DNA from: JBGOUJ01 sp041477005
Lineage (GTDB): Bacteria > Acidobacteriota > Terriglobia > Bryobacterales > JACQDG01
Assembly: GCA_041477005.1 (NCBI GenBank)
Contig: JBGOUJ010000379.1
Span: forward strand, 1 to 7,739
Length of the DNA: 7,739 nt
Direction: 5' to 3'
The translations under genes were made by a program, and so were the position numbers. Shown here in pieces: positions 1 through 7,739 of this stretch. A model generated the notes under the pieces. It saw nothing but the letters and a program-made list of their open reading frames with translations, was not told the origin of the DNA and did not search any database. Positions within the stretch are counted from its first letter, which is position 1. Every line of letters starts with the position of its first letter.

Positions 1-626
1 ACGATATAGTCGGCGCCGGCGCGCACGGTTTCGGCCGGCGTCGCCACGCCCGCGTGGTCCTGGCGATCGCCGGCGTCGAGGCGGACGCCGGGCGTCACAA
101 TGAGGAAGTCCGTCCCCAGCTCGCGGCGCAGCAGCGCTGCTTTGTTCGGAGCCGCGACCACGCCATCCAGCCCCGACCGCAGAGCCAGCCGCGCCAGCCG
201 CACCGCCAGCCGCTCCGGCGTTTCCGAAAAGCCGACCGCCTCGAGCTGCTGCTGGTTGAGGCTGGTGAGCACGGTCACGCCAAGCACCCGCGCTGTGCTG
301 CCGGCGGCGGCGCGAGCGGCGGCCTGCATCATCGCTTCGCCGCCGGCTGCGTGCACGTTCAGCAGGCTGACGCCCAGCGAGGCCGCGGCGCGGACGGCCC
401 CGGCCACGGTATTGGGAATGTCGTGAAACTTCAAATCGAGGAAAATCTTGTGACCGGCGGCAGTCAGTTGGCGAACCAGGGCCGGACCTTCGCTGGTAAA
501 GAGCTGCTTGCCGATCTTGAACATGCCCACGTCGCCGCGCAGGCGCTCCACCATCGAAAGGGCTGAGACGGAGTCGGGAAAATCCAGGGCGACGATCAGC
601 CGGTCGCGCGGGGCGAGGGAACCCAC
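1..626 (-). CDS. pyrF: Orotidine-5'-phosphate decarboxylase, C-terminus cut by window edge
   Basis: This enzyme decarboxylates orotidine monophosphate to UMP, the last step of de novo pyrimidine synthesis, in the cytoplasm. Reading the minus strand from a GTG at 626 gives 208 residues of a TIM-barrel protein opening with RLIVALDF (residues 9-16). The signature DLKFHDIPNTV is at 64-74. The catalytic tetrad of the family is visible: K37, then D64, K66 and D69 of the D-x-K-x-x-D motif, with the same spacing as E. coli K44/D71/K73/D76. VTPGVR lies at 177-182. The frame is open to the window edge, so the last ~25-30 residues with the phosphate-binding GRPI loop lie outside. GTG is chosen because the next in-frame ATG (residue 25) would remove the first beta strand; no strong ribosome site is visible. 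The gene follows the redoxin gene's stop by 2 nt, which suggests translational coupling. Confidence 0.95.
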   Translation of the reverse strand, partial: MGSLAPRDRLIVALDFPDSVSALSMVERLRGDVGMFKIGKQLFTSEGPALVRQLTAAGHKIFLDLKFHDIPNTVAGAVRAAASLGVSLLNVHAAGGEAMMQAAARAAAGSTARVLGVTVLTSLNQQQLEAVGFSETPERLAVRLARLALRSGLDGVVAAPNKAALLRRELGTDFLIVTPGVRLDAGDRQDHAGVATPAETVRAGADYI

Positions 627-628
627 CG

Positions 629-1186
629 CTACTCGGCCAGGAGCCGGTTGATCGTCTGTTCGATGTCCTTGTAATTGCGTTGGCATGATTCGTGCTCGCC
701 CAGGTGGTACTCGCCGCCGGGATGCACGTAGCGAATGACGCCGCGCTTATCGATCAGGAACGAGACGGAGGTGAACCCCCGCTCGTTCGAATCGAGCCAC
801 CAGCGGTGCAACGCCGCCCAATCGGCGTCGAGAGCGACGGGAAAAGTGAAGCCGAGCCGCTCGGCCGCCCGCCGGACCCGCTGCATGTCCCAGTCCCCGG
901 CCGGCTTGGGGTGGAAGACGCCGATCACCTGTAGACCCTGCGGTCCGTACTTCCGTTGGAACTCGCGCAGCGCCGGCGCAGTGGCGACGCAAAGATCGCA
1001 CCCATCGGTCCACCAGCGAACCAGCACCACCTTGCCGCGCAGCGCGGCCACATCGAGGGGCGCCGAGTTGAGCCAGTGCTTCAACTGGAGCGCCGGAGCC
1101 GGCCTGCCAATCCGATCGTCGCCTTCCCGAGCGGAAAGTTCCAGAAAGCATCCGGCCAGCAGGATCGCAACCACGAGGCGCCACAT
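629..1186 (-). CDS. Thioredoxin-fold (redoxin/TlpA-like) lipoprotein
   Basis: This is a 185-residue exported thiol-redox protein, probably tethered to a membrane and facing the periplasm. The N-terminus is a short lipoprotein signal, MWRLVVAILLAGC, whose LAGC lipobox puts the lipidated Cys at residue 13. The redoxin domain spans about 26-185: GRPAPALQL (27-35), the strand GKVVLVRWW (51-59), then W59-TDG-C63-DL-C66 as the CxxC active site, and later VIGVFHPK, FPVALD and FLIDKRGVIRYVHPGGEY (143-160). A third Cys is at 168. The usual cis-proline before the FLID strand is absent; Ser140 or Val141 is there instead, so the exact redox role (reductase, resurfacing thiol protein or peroxiredoxin-like) is uncertain. 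The ATG at 1186 is chosen because it opens directly on the signal peptide, with AAGG just upstream. The in-frame extension to 1333 reads through the palindrome at 1286-1307 and looks non-coding. The gene is followed 2 nt later by pyrF. Substrate unknown. Confidence 0.85.
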   Translation of the reverse strand: MWRLVVAILLAGCFLELSAREGDDRIGRPAPALQLKHWLNSAPLDVAALRGKVVLVRWWTDGCDLCVATAPALREFQRKYGPQGLQVIGVFHPKPAGDWDMQRVRRAAERLGFTFPVALDADWAALHRWWLDSNERGFTSVSFLIDKRGVIRYVHPGGEYHLGEHESCQRNYKDIEQTINRLLAE

Positions 1187-1272
1187 TGCCTTGAGATTAC
1201 CACACACAGCCCTGCCGCCGGCCGGTTGGTGGCGTCCTACGGCCGCGCCGGCGCCCGGTAACGCAGCCTTTG

Positions 1273-1321
1273 GGACACTACCGCCGGTGGGTGGCGCTCC
1301 ACCCACCCAAGTATTTTGTCC
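1273..1321. repeat. REP-like long imperfect palindrome
   Basis: Core arms GGTGGGTGG (1286-1294) and CCACCCACC (1299-1307) are perfect 9-bp complements around a CGCT loop. Outside the core, GTA-type complementarity (TAC/GTA) and a perfect outer pair GGACA (1273-1277) / TGTCC (1317-1321) extend it to a 49-nt imperfect hairpin. No U-tract follows the core arms on either strand (TATTTTG on the plus side is interrupted), so it is not a clear intrinsic terminator. The form resembles dispersed REP/BIME elements that RAYT transposases mobilise; that family assignment is inference. Confidence 0.6.
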
Positions 1322-1372
1322 GGCCCTTCTCATCCCATCTCCGCGGTTGATTGTGGGCCCCGCAGAATGGAT

Positions 1373-1474
1373 CTATTCCTCCAATCCCGAAACCCGCCGG
1401 CAAATGCTGTCGCGCAGCGGCGAGGCTTCGATGGCCGCGCCGATGATCGCCTCCATGATTTCATTGATGGTCAT
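1373..1474 (-). pseudogene. Probable truncated GxxExxY-family (PDDEXK_3-like) gene start
   Basis: The minus strand from an ATG at 1474 encodes 33 residues and a TAG at 1375-1373. The first sixteen residues contain TINEIMEAIIGAAIE, which closely matches the opening of GxxExxY proteins (TIGR04256 / PDDEXK_3 superfamily), where this segment is normally followed by VHxxLGPGLLExxY. Here the match stops right after GAAIE: the next residues are ASPLRDSICRR, and no E-x-x-Y motif or remaining ~90 residues follow in any frame that I can read. I read this as a 5' remnant left by deletion or frameshift. The recognition is from memory of the family on a short stretch, so a chance match cannot be excluded. 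The CGCAGAG repeat just upstream supports the reading, because such repeats often precede these genes as I recall. Confidence 0.45.
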
Positions 1475-1524
1475 TCCAGGAAGTTCCTCGGCGTCTCAGC
1501 CGTTGATGGTAGACCCGAATTCAC

Positions 1525-1548
1525 CGCAGAGTCGCAGAGTCGCAGAGA
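1525..1548. repeat. Tandem 8-bp repeat (CGCAGAGT x3, last unit ends in A)
   Basis: Three back-to-back units, CGCAGAGT (1525-1532), CGCAGAGT (1533-1540) and CGCAGAGA (1541-1548), lie 10 nt past the NHL stop codon. On the minus strand they read as CTCTGCG/ACTCTGCG followed by GTGAATTC. This resembles a widely dispersed intergenic repeat (CGCAGAGACGCAGAG-like) seen in Acidobacteria and other phyla. Its position about 50 nt upstream of the GxxExxY-like fragment suggests that the two belong to the same element. Confidence 0.7.
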
Positions 1549-1558
1549 TCTCTTGTTC

Positions 1559-5119
<3,561 letters not shown>

Positions 5120-5123
5120 CGCG

Positions 5124-5129
5124 CCCTCC
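5124..5129 (-). promoter_or_regulatory. Ribosome binding site deciding the NHL gene start
   Basis: GGAGGG on the minus strand, 4 nt before the ATG at 5119. The alternative TTG at 5131 would lie upstream of this site, so ATG is the start. Confidence 0.8.
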
Positions 5130-5278
5130 AAACGGATACCGGTCCGTCGAGAGGCAATGAGTGTCCGGCGCCGGAACTCAATCCTGGCTACTTCCGAATG
5201 CGCAACGGCTGGAAGAGACGAGACGAAATCAAGGTTTGCAGGAGCGTGCGATTGGCAGGCAAGCTCTTTTGGGAGGCA

Positions 5279-5287
5279 ATTATATCA
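5279..5287 (-). promoter_or_regulatory. Extended -10 promoter for the NHL gene
   Basis: The minus strand reads TGATATAAT, a perfect TATAAT hexamer with the TGn extension. No good -35 is seen 17 nt upstream, which extended -10 promoters can do without. Initiation about 7 nt downstream would give a leader of roughly 150 nt before the ATG at 5119. The call rests on sequence match only. Confidence 0.5.
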
Positions 5288-5310
5288 TGCCGTAAGCCTC
5301 GGAGCTCGGC

Positions 5311-5324
5311 AAATATTTTATATC
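5311..5324 (+). promoter_or_regulatory. AT-rich core, possible -10 for the sialidase-like gene
   Basis: AAATATTTTATATC is the most AT-rich stretch before the plus-strand ATG at 5346 and includes -10-like hexamers (TATTTT, TATATC). No matching -35 at 16-18 nt is convincing. Low confidence; position relative to the start codon is the main support. Confidence 0.25.
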
Positions 5325-5345
5325 GCAAGCAGGTAAACTGGCCCC

Positions 5346-6299
5346 ATGACAGCTCGGGCCTCACTCGTGTTCTGCTTCGCGGCGGCGCTCTCGGCCGCCC
5401 CGCCGCAGCTTGTTTCCGTCCGCAAGATCTGGGACGCCGCCCCGCACAACGCCTTCACCGATCTCATCCGCTTCCACAATGTTTGGTACTGCACCTTCCG
5501 CGAGGCCGAAGGCCACGTCAAAGGAGATGGCAAGCTGCGAGTGCTGGCGTCCACCGACGGCGAAAGCTGGCAGCCGGCGGCGCTGCTCGCCGAGTCGGGG
5601 ACCGATCTGCGCGATCCCAAGCTCTCCATCACTCCAGATGGACGGCTCATGATCCTGGCGGGAGGTTCGGTGTACCGCGACGGGACTCTCGCAGGCCGCC
5701 GGCCCCGCGTGGCCTTTTCCAAGGACGGGCGAAGCTGGACGACTCTCGAGCCAATCCTCGCCGAGGGCGATTGGCTGTGGCGGGTCACCTGGGGCGAAGG
5801 CCGTGCGTACGGCGTCTCCTACCGGCAGGGCGGCGGCGTTCTCTATTCGAGCGCCGACGGTCTCCACTACCAGGAGGTGGCAACCCTCCAGGTCCCGGGC
5901 ATCTCCGAGGTCACGCTACGCTTCCTGCCAGGTGGCGAGATGATGGCCCTCGCCCGCCGTGACACCGGCAATCGCCACGCCTGGATCGGGACCAGCCGGG
6001 CGCCCTATCGGGAATGGAAATGGCGGGAGGTCGACCATGCCGTCGGCGGGCCCAACTTCATCCGGCTGCCCGACGGAACCCTCTGGGCCGCCGGCCGTGA
6101 GTCAGGCGCCGGCCCGGCCACGGTGCTGGCCAGAATCACGCGCGAGAGCTACGAGCCGGTCCTGACGCTCCCGAGTGGCGGCGACACCAGCTACCCCGGC
6201 TTGGTGTGGGAGAGTGGCGACCGCCGCCTTTGGATGAGCTACTACTCCACACACGAAGGCCAAACCAGCATCTATCTGGCGAAGATCCGCCTGAATTAA
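5346..6299 (+). CDS. Exported sialidase-superfamily (Asp-box) beta-propeller protein
   Basis: A 317-residue protein with a signal peptide (MTARASLVFCFAAALSA, cleavage near residue 17), so it acts outside the cytoplasm. It shows three Asp-box motifs at propeller turns: STDGESW (69-75), SKDGRSW (125-131) and the weaker SADGLHY (169-175). Other conserved-looking parts are YCTFREAEGH (48-57), where FRE could take the place of the FRIP motif, DLRDPKL (87-93), a possible acidic residue E188 in GISEVTLRFLPGG, and the C-terminal SYPGLVW...LWMSYYSTHEGQTSIYLAK. The six-bladed fold of the sialidase superfamily is likely; true sialidase activity is not proven, since I cannot assign the full Arg triad and Tyr/Glu nucleophile pair, and many such proteins act on other glycans. 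No strong ribosome site precedes the ATG (AGG about 12 nt away). It diverges from the NHL gene and overlaps the stop of rlpA. Confidence 0.8.
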   Translation: MTARASLVFCFAAALSAAPPQLVSVRKIWDAAPHNAFTDLIRFHNVWYCTFREAEGHVKGDGKLRVLASTDGESWQPAALLAESGTDLRDPKLSITPDGRLMILAGGSVYRDGTLAGRRPRVAFSKDGRSWTTLEPILAEGDWLWRVTWGEGRAYGVSYRQGGGVLYSSADGLHYQEVATLQVPGISEVTLRFLPGGEMMALARRDTGNRHAWIGTSRAPYREWKWREVDHAVGGPNFIRLPDGTLWAAGRESGAGPATVLARITRESYEPVLTLPSGGDTSYPGLVWESGDRRLWMSYYSTHEGQTSIYLAKIRLN

Positions 6300-6727
6300 T
6301 CAGCGGCCAGCGCCAGGACCCCGGGGAGTGTGTCCAGCCGGACCCGGCCCACGCCGCGTTGTACGAGCCCCAGTGCTTTCGAGGCGCCGTAGCTAAGGTC
6401 GATGATCCGCTCGCCCCGCCAGGGGCCGCGGTCGTTGATCCGAACAACCACCGACTTGCGGTTGGAAAGGTTCGTCACCCGCACCAAACTGCCCAGGGGA
6501 AGCCGCCGGTGAGCCGCCGTCAACTCGTTCATGTCGAATCGCTCTCCACTGGCCGTCTGCCGGCCGTGAAAGGGTACGCCATACCAGGCGGCGATCCCAA
6601 CCTGGTAAGGAGCCTGTTCAGCTTTCGCCGGCGCAACGGGCTTGGCGGCGGCTGCCCGAGGCTGCAGCCAAGTCGCAGCCGTCCAAAGCCCCGCCGTAAG
6701 CGCCGCGCGGAGCGTCGCAAATCTCAT
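6296..6727 (-). CDS. rlpA: RlpA-like double-psi beta-barrel protein
   Basis: A 143-residue exported protein of the RlpA family; characterised members are lytic transglycosylases that cleave peptidoglycan strands lacking stem peptides, often at the septum. Residues 1-28 form a signal peptide (MRFATLRAALTAGLWTAATW...RAAAA); there is no lipobox Cys, so it is probably soluble rather than a lipoprotein. The double-psi barrel fills 43-133: GIAAWYG (44-50), TASGERFD (58-65), LTAAHRRLPLGSLVRVTNL (69-87), INDRGPW (97-103), RIIDLS (107-112) and ALGLVQRGVGRVRL. D65, H73 and D99 align in spacing with the D123/H131/D157 that I recall as essential in Pseudomonas aeruginosa RlpA. There is no SPOR domain, so septal targeting by denuded glycan is not expected. 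ATG 6727 is chosen over TTG 6751 because AGGAGGGG lies 6 nt upstream of it. Its stop overlaps that of the convergent sialidase-like gene. Confidence 0.92.
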   Translation of the reverse strand: MRFATLRAALTAGLWTAATWLQPRAAAAKPVAPAKAEQAPYQVGIAAWYGVPFHGRQTASGERFDMNELTAAHRRLPLGSLVRVTNLSNRKSVVVRINDRGPWRGERIIDLSYGASKALGLVQRGVGRVRLDTLPGVLALAAD

Positions 6728-6733
6728 CCCAAA

Positions 6734-6741
6734 CCCCTCCT
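6734..6741 (-). promoter_or_regulatory. Strong ribosome binding site of rlpA
   Basis: AGGAGGGG on the minus strand, 6 nt from the ATG at 6727. It fixes the start and rules out the upstream TTG at 6751. Confidence 0.85.
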
Positions 6742-6783
6742 GAAACGCCAAGCCCTGCTCGCCGGGTCGGCGGACGTATAGGC

Positions 6784-6810
6784 GTACTTACCAAAAAGGT
6801 ACTTACCAAA
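6784..6810. repeat. 12-bp direct repeat in the rlpA leader
   Basis: GTACTTACCAAA occurs at 6784-6795 and again at 6799-6810, a 15-bp period (minus strand TTTGGTAAGTAC twice). It lies 57-83 nt upstream of the rlpA ATG and downstream of the predicted promoter, so it would be in the transcript. It could be a paired protein-binding site or part of RNA structure; nothing shows which. Confidence 0.6.
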
Positions 6811-6831
6811 CCGGCCCACCCAGAGGCCGGT
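6810..6831 (-). promoter_or_regulatory. Hairpin in the rlpA leader
   Basis: ACCGGCC (6810-6816) and GGCCGGT (6825-6831) form a perfect 7-bp GC-rich stem with an 8-nt loop. It abuts the second copy of the direct repeat. No U-tract follows on the minus strand within a few bases, although TTTGG and later TTTTT occur in the repeats, so a weak attenuator is conceivable. Confidence 0.45.
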
Positions 6832-6859
6832 CACAACTTTGAGCTGCTCGAATGGGCCT

Positions 6860-6868
6860 ATTATAACA
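6860..6868 (-). promoter_or_regulatory. Extended -10 promoter for rlpA
   Basis: The minus strand reads TGTTATAAT: perfect TATAAT with a TGn extension, the same class as the candidate upstream of the NHL gene. The -35 region is poor (TTCCCC at 17-nt spacing). Predicted leader about 125 nt, containing the hairpin and direct repeat. Confidence 0.5.
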
Positions 6869-6932
6869 GCGCCTCTCCAGGAGGGGAACCCATAAATTTA
6901 AGTGTATTTAAATCAATATCTTGTGGTCTTTT

Positions 6933-6954
6933 AGCCCCTTTCTATGGGCTTTTT
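6933..6954 (+). terminator. Weak terminator-like hairpin
   Basis: AGCCC (6933-6937) pairs with GGGCT (6946-6950) around an 8-nt loop and is followed by TTTT on the plus strand (6951-6954). The stem is only 5 bp. No plus-strand gene ends just before it, so it would act either on read-through or as a leader attenuator of the downstream dehydrogenase. Confidence 0.35.
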
Positions 6955-7081
6955 CCCCGGGATCCCGCCCCTGCCCGGCCACCTGGGGCGTCACGGCGTG
7001 GTAAGTCATTGTTGAGAAAGGAGATTTTCCGCAAAAGGACAGTGGCCGAGACGCCCGGATGTTATGATGGCTCGAAGACCC

Positions 7082-7739
7082 ATGTTGGCGGTCCATCTTG
7101 AGAACAAGAAGGTTAGCCTGCGGAGCGCTCCCCGCCCCGCCCCCCGGCAAGGATTTGCCCTGATCCGGGTCCTGTACGGTGGGATCTGCAATACCGACAT
7201 CGAGCTGCTGCGAGGCTACTACGGGTTCCGGGGCATCCCGGGCCACGAGTTCGTCGGCGAGGTGGTCTCCGGGTCCCGCCACCTGATGGGAAAGCGGGTA
7301 GTGGGGGAGATCAACCTCAACTGCTCCCGCTGCTCCTGGTGCCGCCGCGGCCTGGGCCGCCACTGCCCCCATCGGACGGTGTTAGGCATCGTCCGGCACC
7401 CCGGCGCTTTCGCCGAGCTGCTGACCCTGCCGGAGCGGAATCTGCACGTGGTCCCGCCGGCGATCCCACTGCCCCACGCGGTTTTCATCGAGCCGCTGGC
7501 CGCGGCCTGCGAGATCCTCGAGCAGGTCACCATGGCGCCGGGAGCCGAAGTGGCCGTCCTGGGGGATGGCAAGCTGGGGCTGCTCGTCTCGCAAGCGCTC
7601 CAAGCGCGGGGCGCTCGCGTCCACTTGTTTGGCAAGCACCGCCACAAGCTGCGAATCGCCGAGAAGGCCGGCGTGGTTGGCGAGCTTCGCCGGCGGAAAC
7701 TGCCGGTGGCGGCTTATGATTACGTGGTCGAGGCGACCG
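7082..7739 (+). CDS. Zinc-dependent medium-chain alcohol dehydrogenase, C-terminus beyond window
   Basis: The first 219 residues of an MDR-superfamily NAD(P)-dependent dehydrogenase, oxidising an unknown alcohol or polyol in the cytoplasm. The GroES-like domain has the catalytic zinc ligands C36 (GGICNTD, 33-39), H55-E56 (GHEFVGEV, 54-61) and probably E137 (IEPLA). The structural zinc site is complete: C81, C84, C87 and C95 in NCSRCSWCRRGLGRHC. The Rossmann domain starts at 156 with VAVLGDGKLGLL (157-168), a GxGxxG pattern. The frame is open to the window end, with roughly 110-130 residues missing. ATG 7082 is chosen because MLAVHLENKKVSL aligns with the usual MDR opening; in-frame ATGs at 7064 and 7067 would add MMARRP or MARRP, and ribosome sites are weak for all three (GAAG at 7074-7077 favours 7082). 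It diverges from rlpA. Substrate cannot be told from this part. Confidence 0.9.
   Translation, partial: MLAVHLENKKVSLRSAPRPAPRQGFALIRVLYGGICNTDIELLRGYYGFRGIPGHEFVGEVVSGSRHLMGKRVVGEINLNCSRCSWCRRGLGRHCPHRTVLGIVRHPGAFAELLTLPERNLHVVPPAIPLPHAVFIEPLAAACEILEQVTMAPGAEVAVLGDGKLGLLVSQALQARGARVHLFGKHRHKLRIAEKAGVVGELRRRKLPVAAYDYVVEAT

Larger units (their letters stand above)
1187..1558. other. 372-nt gap between redoxin lipoprotein and large NHL gene
   Basis: No intact gene is supported here. From the NHL side (high coordinates) the minus strand reads: a three-unit 8-bp repeat, a spacer, an ATG-led 33-codon fragment resembling the start of a GxxExxY protein, then a REP-like hairpin, then about 90 nt leading to the redoxin start. 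All dissected elements are listed separately. I see no convincing -35/-10 pair for the redoxin-pyrF pair and no U-tract terminator for the NHL gene. Confidence 0.7.
6728..7081. other. 354-nt divergent intergenic region between rlpA and the alcohol dehydrogenase
   Basis: Apart from the rlpA ribosome site, direct repeat, hairpin, extended -10 and terminator-like hairpin listed separately, it contains an AT-rich patch (6891-6920, ATTTAA repeated at 6895 and 6907) in an otherwise GC-rich background. No ORF here has coding character. I see no tRNA or recognised riboswitch. Confidence 0.6.

Noticed and set aside
1187..1333. N-terminal extension of the redoxin lipoprotein to 1333
   Set aside because: It would bury the lipoprotein signal 49 residues inside and translate the hairpin; the ATG at 1186 opens directly on the signal peptide.
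6752..6860. Known riboswitch classes (c-di-AMP ydaO type, c-di-GMP GEMM types) upstream of rlpA
   Set aside because: The conserved core sequences that I know for these classes are not present, and the leader is too short for the ydaO type.
6786..7006. Third copy of TGGTAAGT at 6999-7006 on the plus strand as part of the rlpA leader repeat
   Set aside because: Only 8 bases match, in the opposite orientation and about 190 nt away; chance is likely.
6908..7647. Several minus-strand ORFs opposite the dehydrogenase
   Set aside because: The plus strand carries a full set of MDR zinc ligands and a Rossmann motif; the minus frames show no domain features.

Overview
The window is GC-rich and fits a soil Acidobacterium of the Solibacter/Bryobacter kind. 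The best clue is the very large secreted protein in the middle. It joins NHL beta-propeller blades to two copies of a C-terminal domain that I recognise as the 'Solibacter uncharacterized C-terminal domain' (TIGR03437 type), which is a hallmark of that group. The taxonomic call is inference; there is no rRNA or other marker here.

Layout. Positions 1-626 (minus): the 5' two-thirds or more of pyrF, orotidine-5'-phosphate decarboxylase, cut by the window edge. Positions 629-1186 (minus): a thioredoxin-fold (redoxin/TlpA-like) lipoprotein ending 2 nt before pyrF, so the two are probably co-transcribed. Positions 1187-1558: a gene-poor gap holding a strong REP-like hairpin, what looks like the broken 5' end of a GxxExxY-type gene, and a short CGCAGAG tandem repeat. 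Positions 1559-5119 (minus): the 1186-residue exported protein, made of two complete propeller-plus-C-terminal-domain modules in tandem. Positions 5120-5345: a divergent promoter region with an extended -10 element facing the large gene. Positions 5346-6299 (plus): an exported sialidase-superfamily (Asp-box) beta-propeller. Positions 6296-6727 (minus): a small RlpA-like double-psi beta-barrel protein, convergent with the sialidase-like gene and sharing its stop-codon bases. Positions 6728-7081: intergenic, with a second extended -10 promoter, a hairpin and a direct repeat in the rlpA leader, and a weak terminator-like hairpin. Positions 7082-7739 (plus): the N-terminal 219 residues of a zinc-dependent medium-chain alcohol dehydrogenase, which runs off the window.

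How the genes relate. Four of the six genes encode exported proteins: a lipoprotein redoxin, the double NHL protein, the sialidase-like protein and RlpA. They do not form one obvious pathway. Only redoxin-pyrF looks like an operon. I see no defence system, CRISPR array, integrase or intact transposon. The points of most interest are the whole-gene internal duplication of the NHL protein, the probable GxxExxY remnant with its leader repeat, the REP-like palindrome, and the structured rlpA leader.
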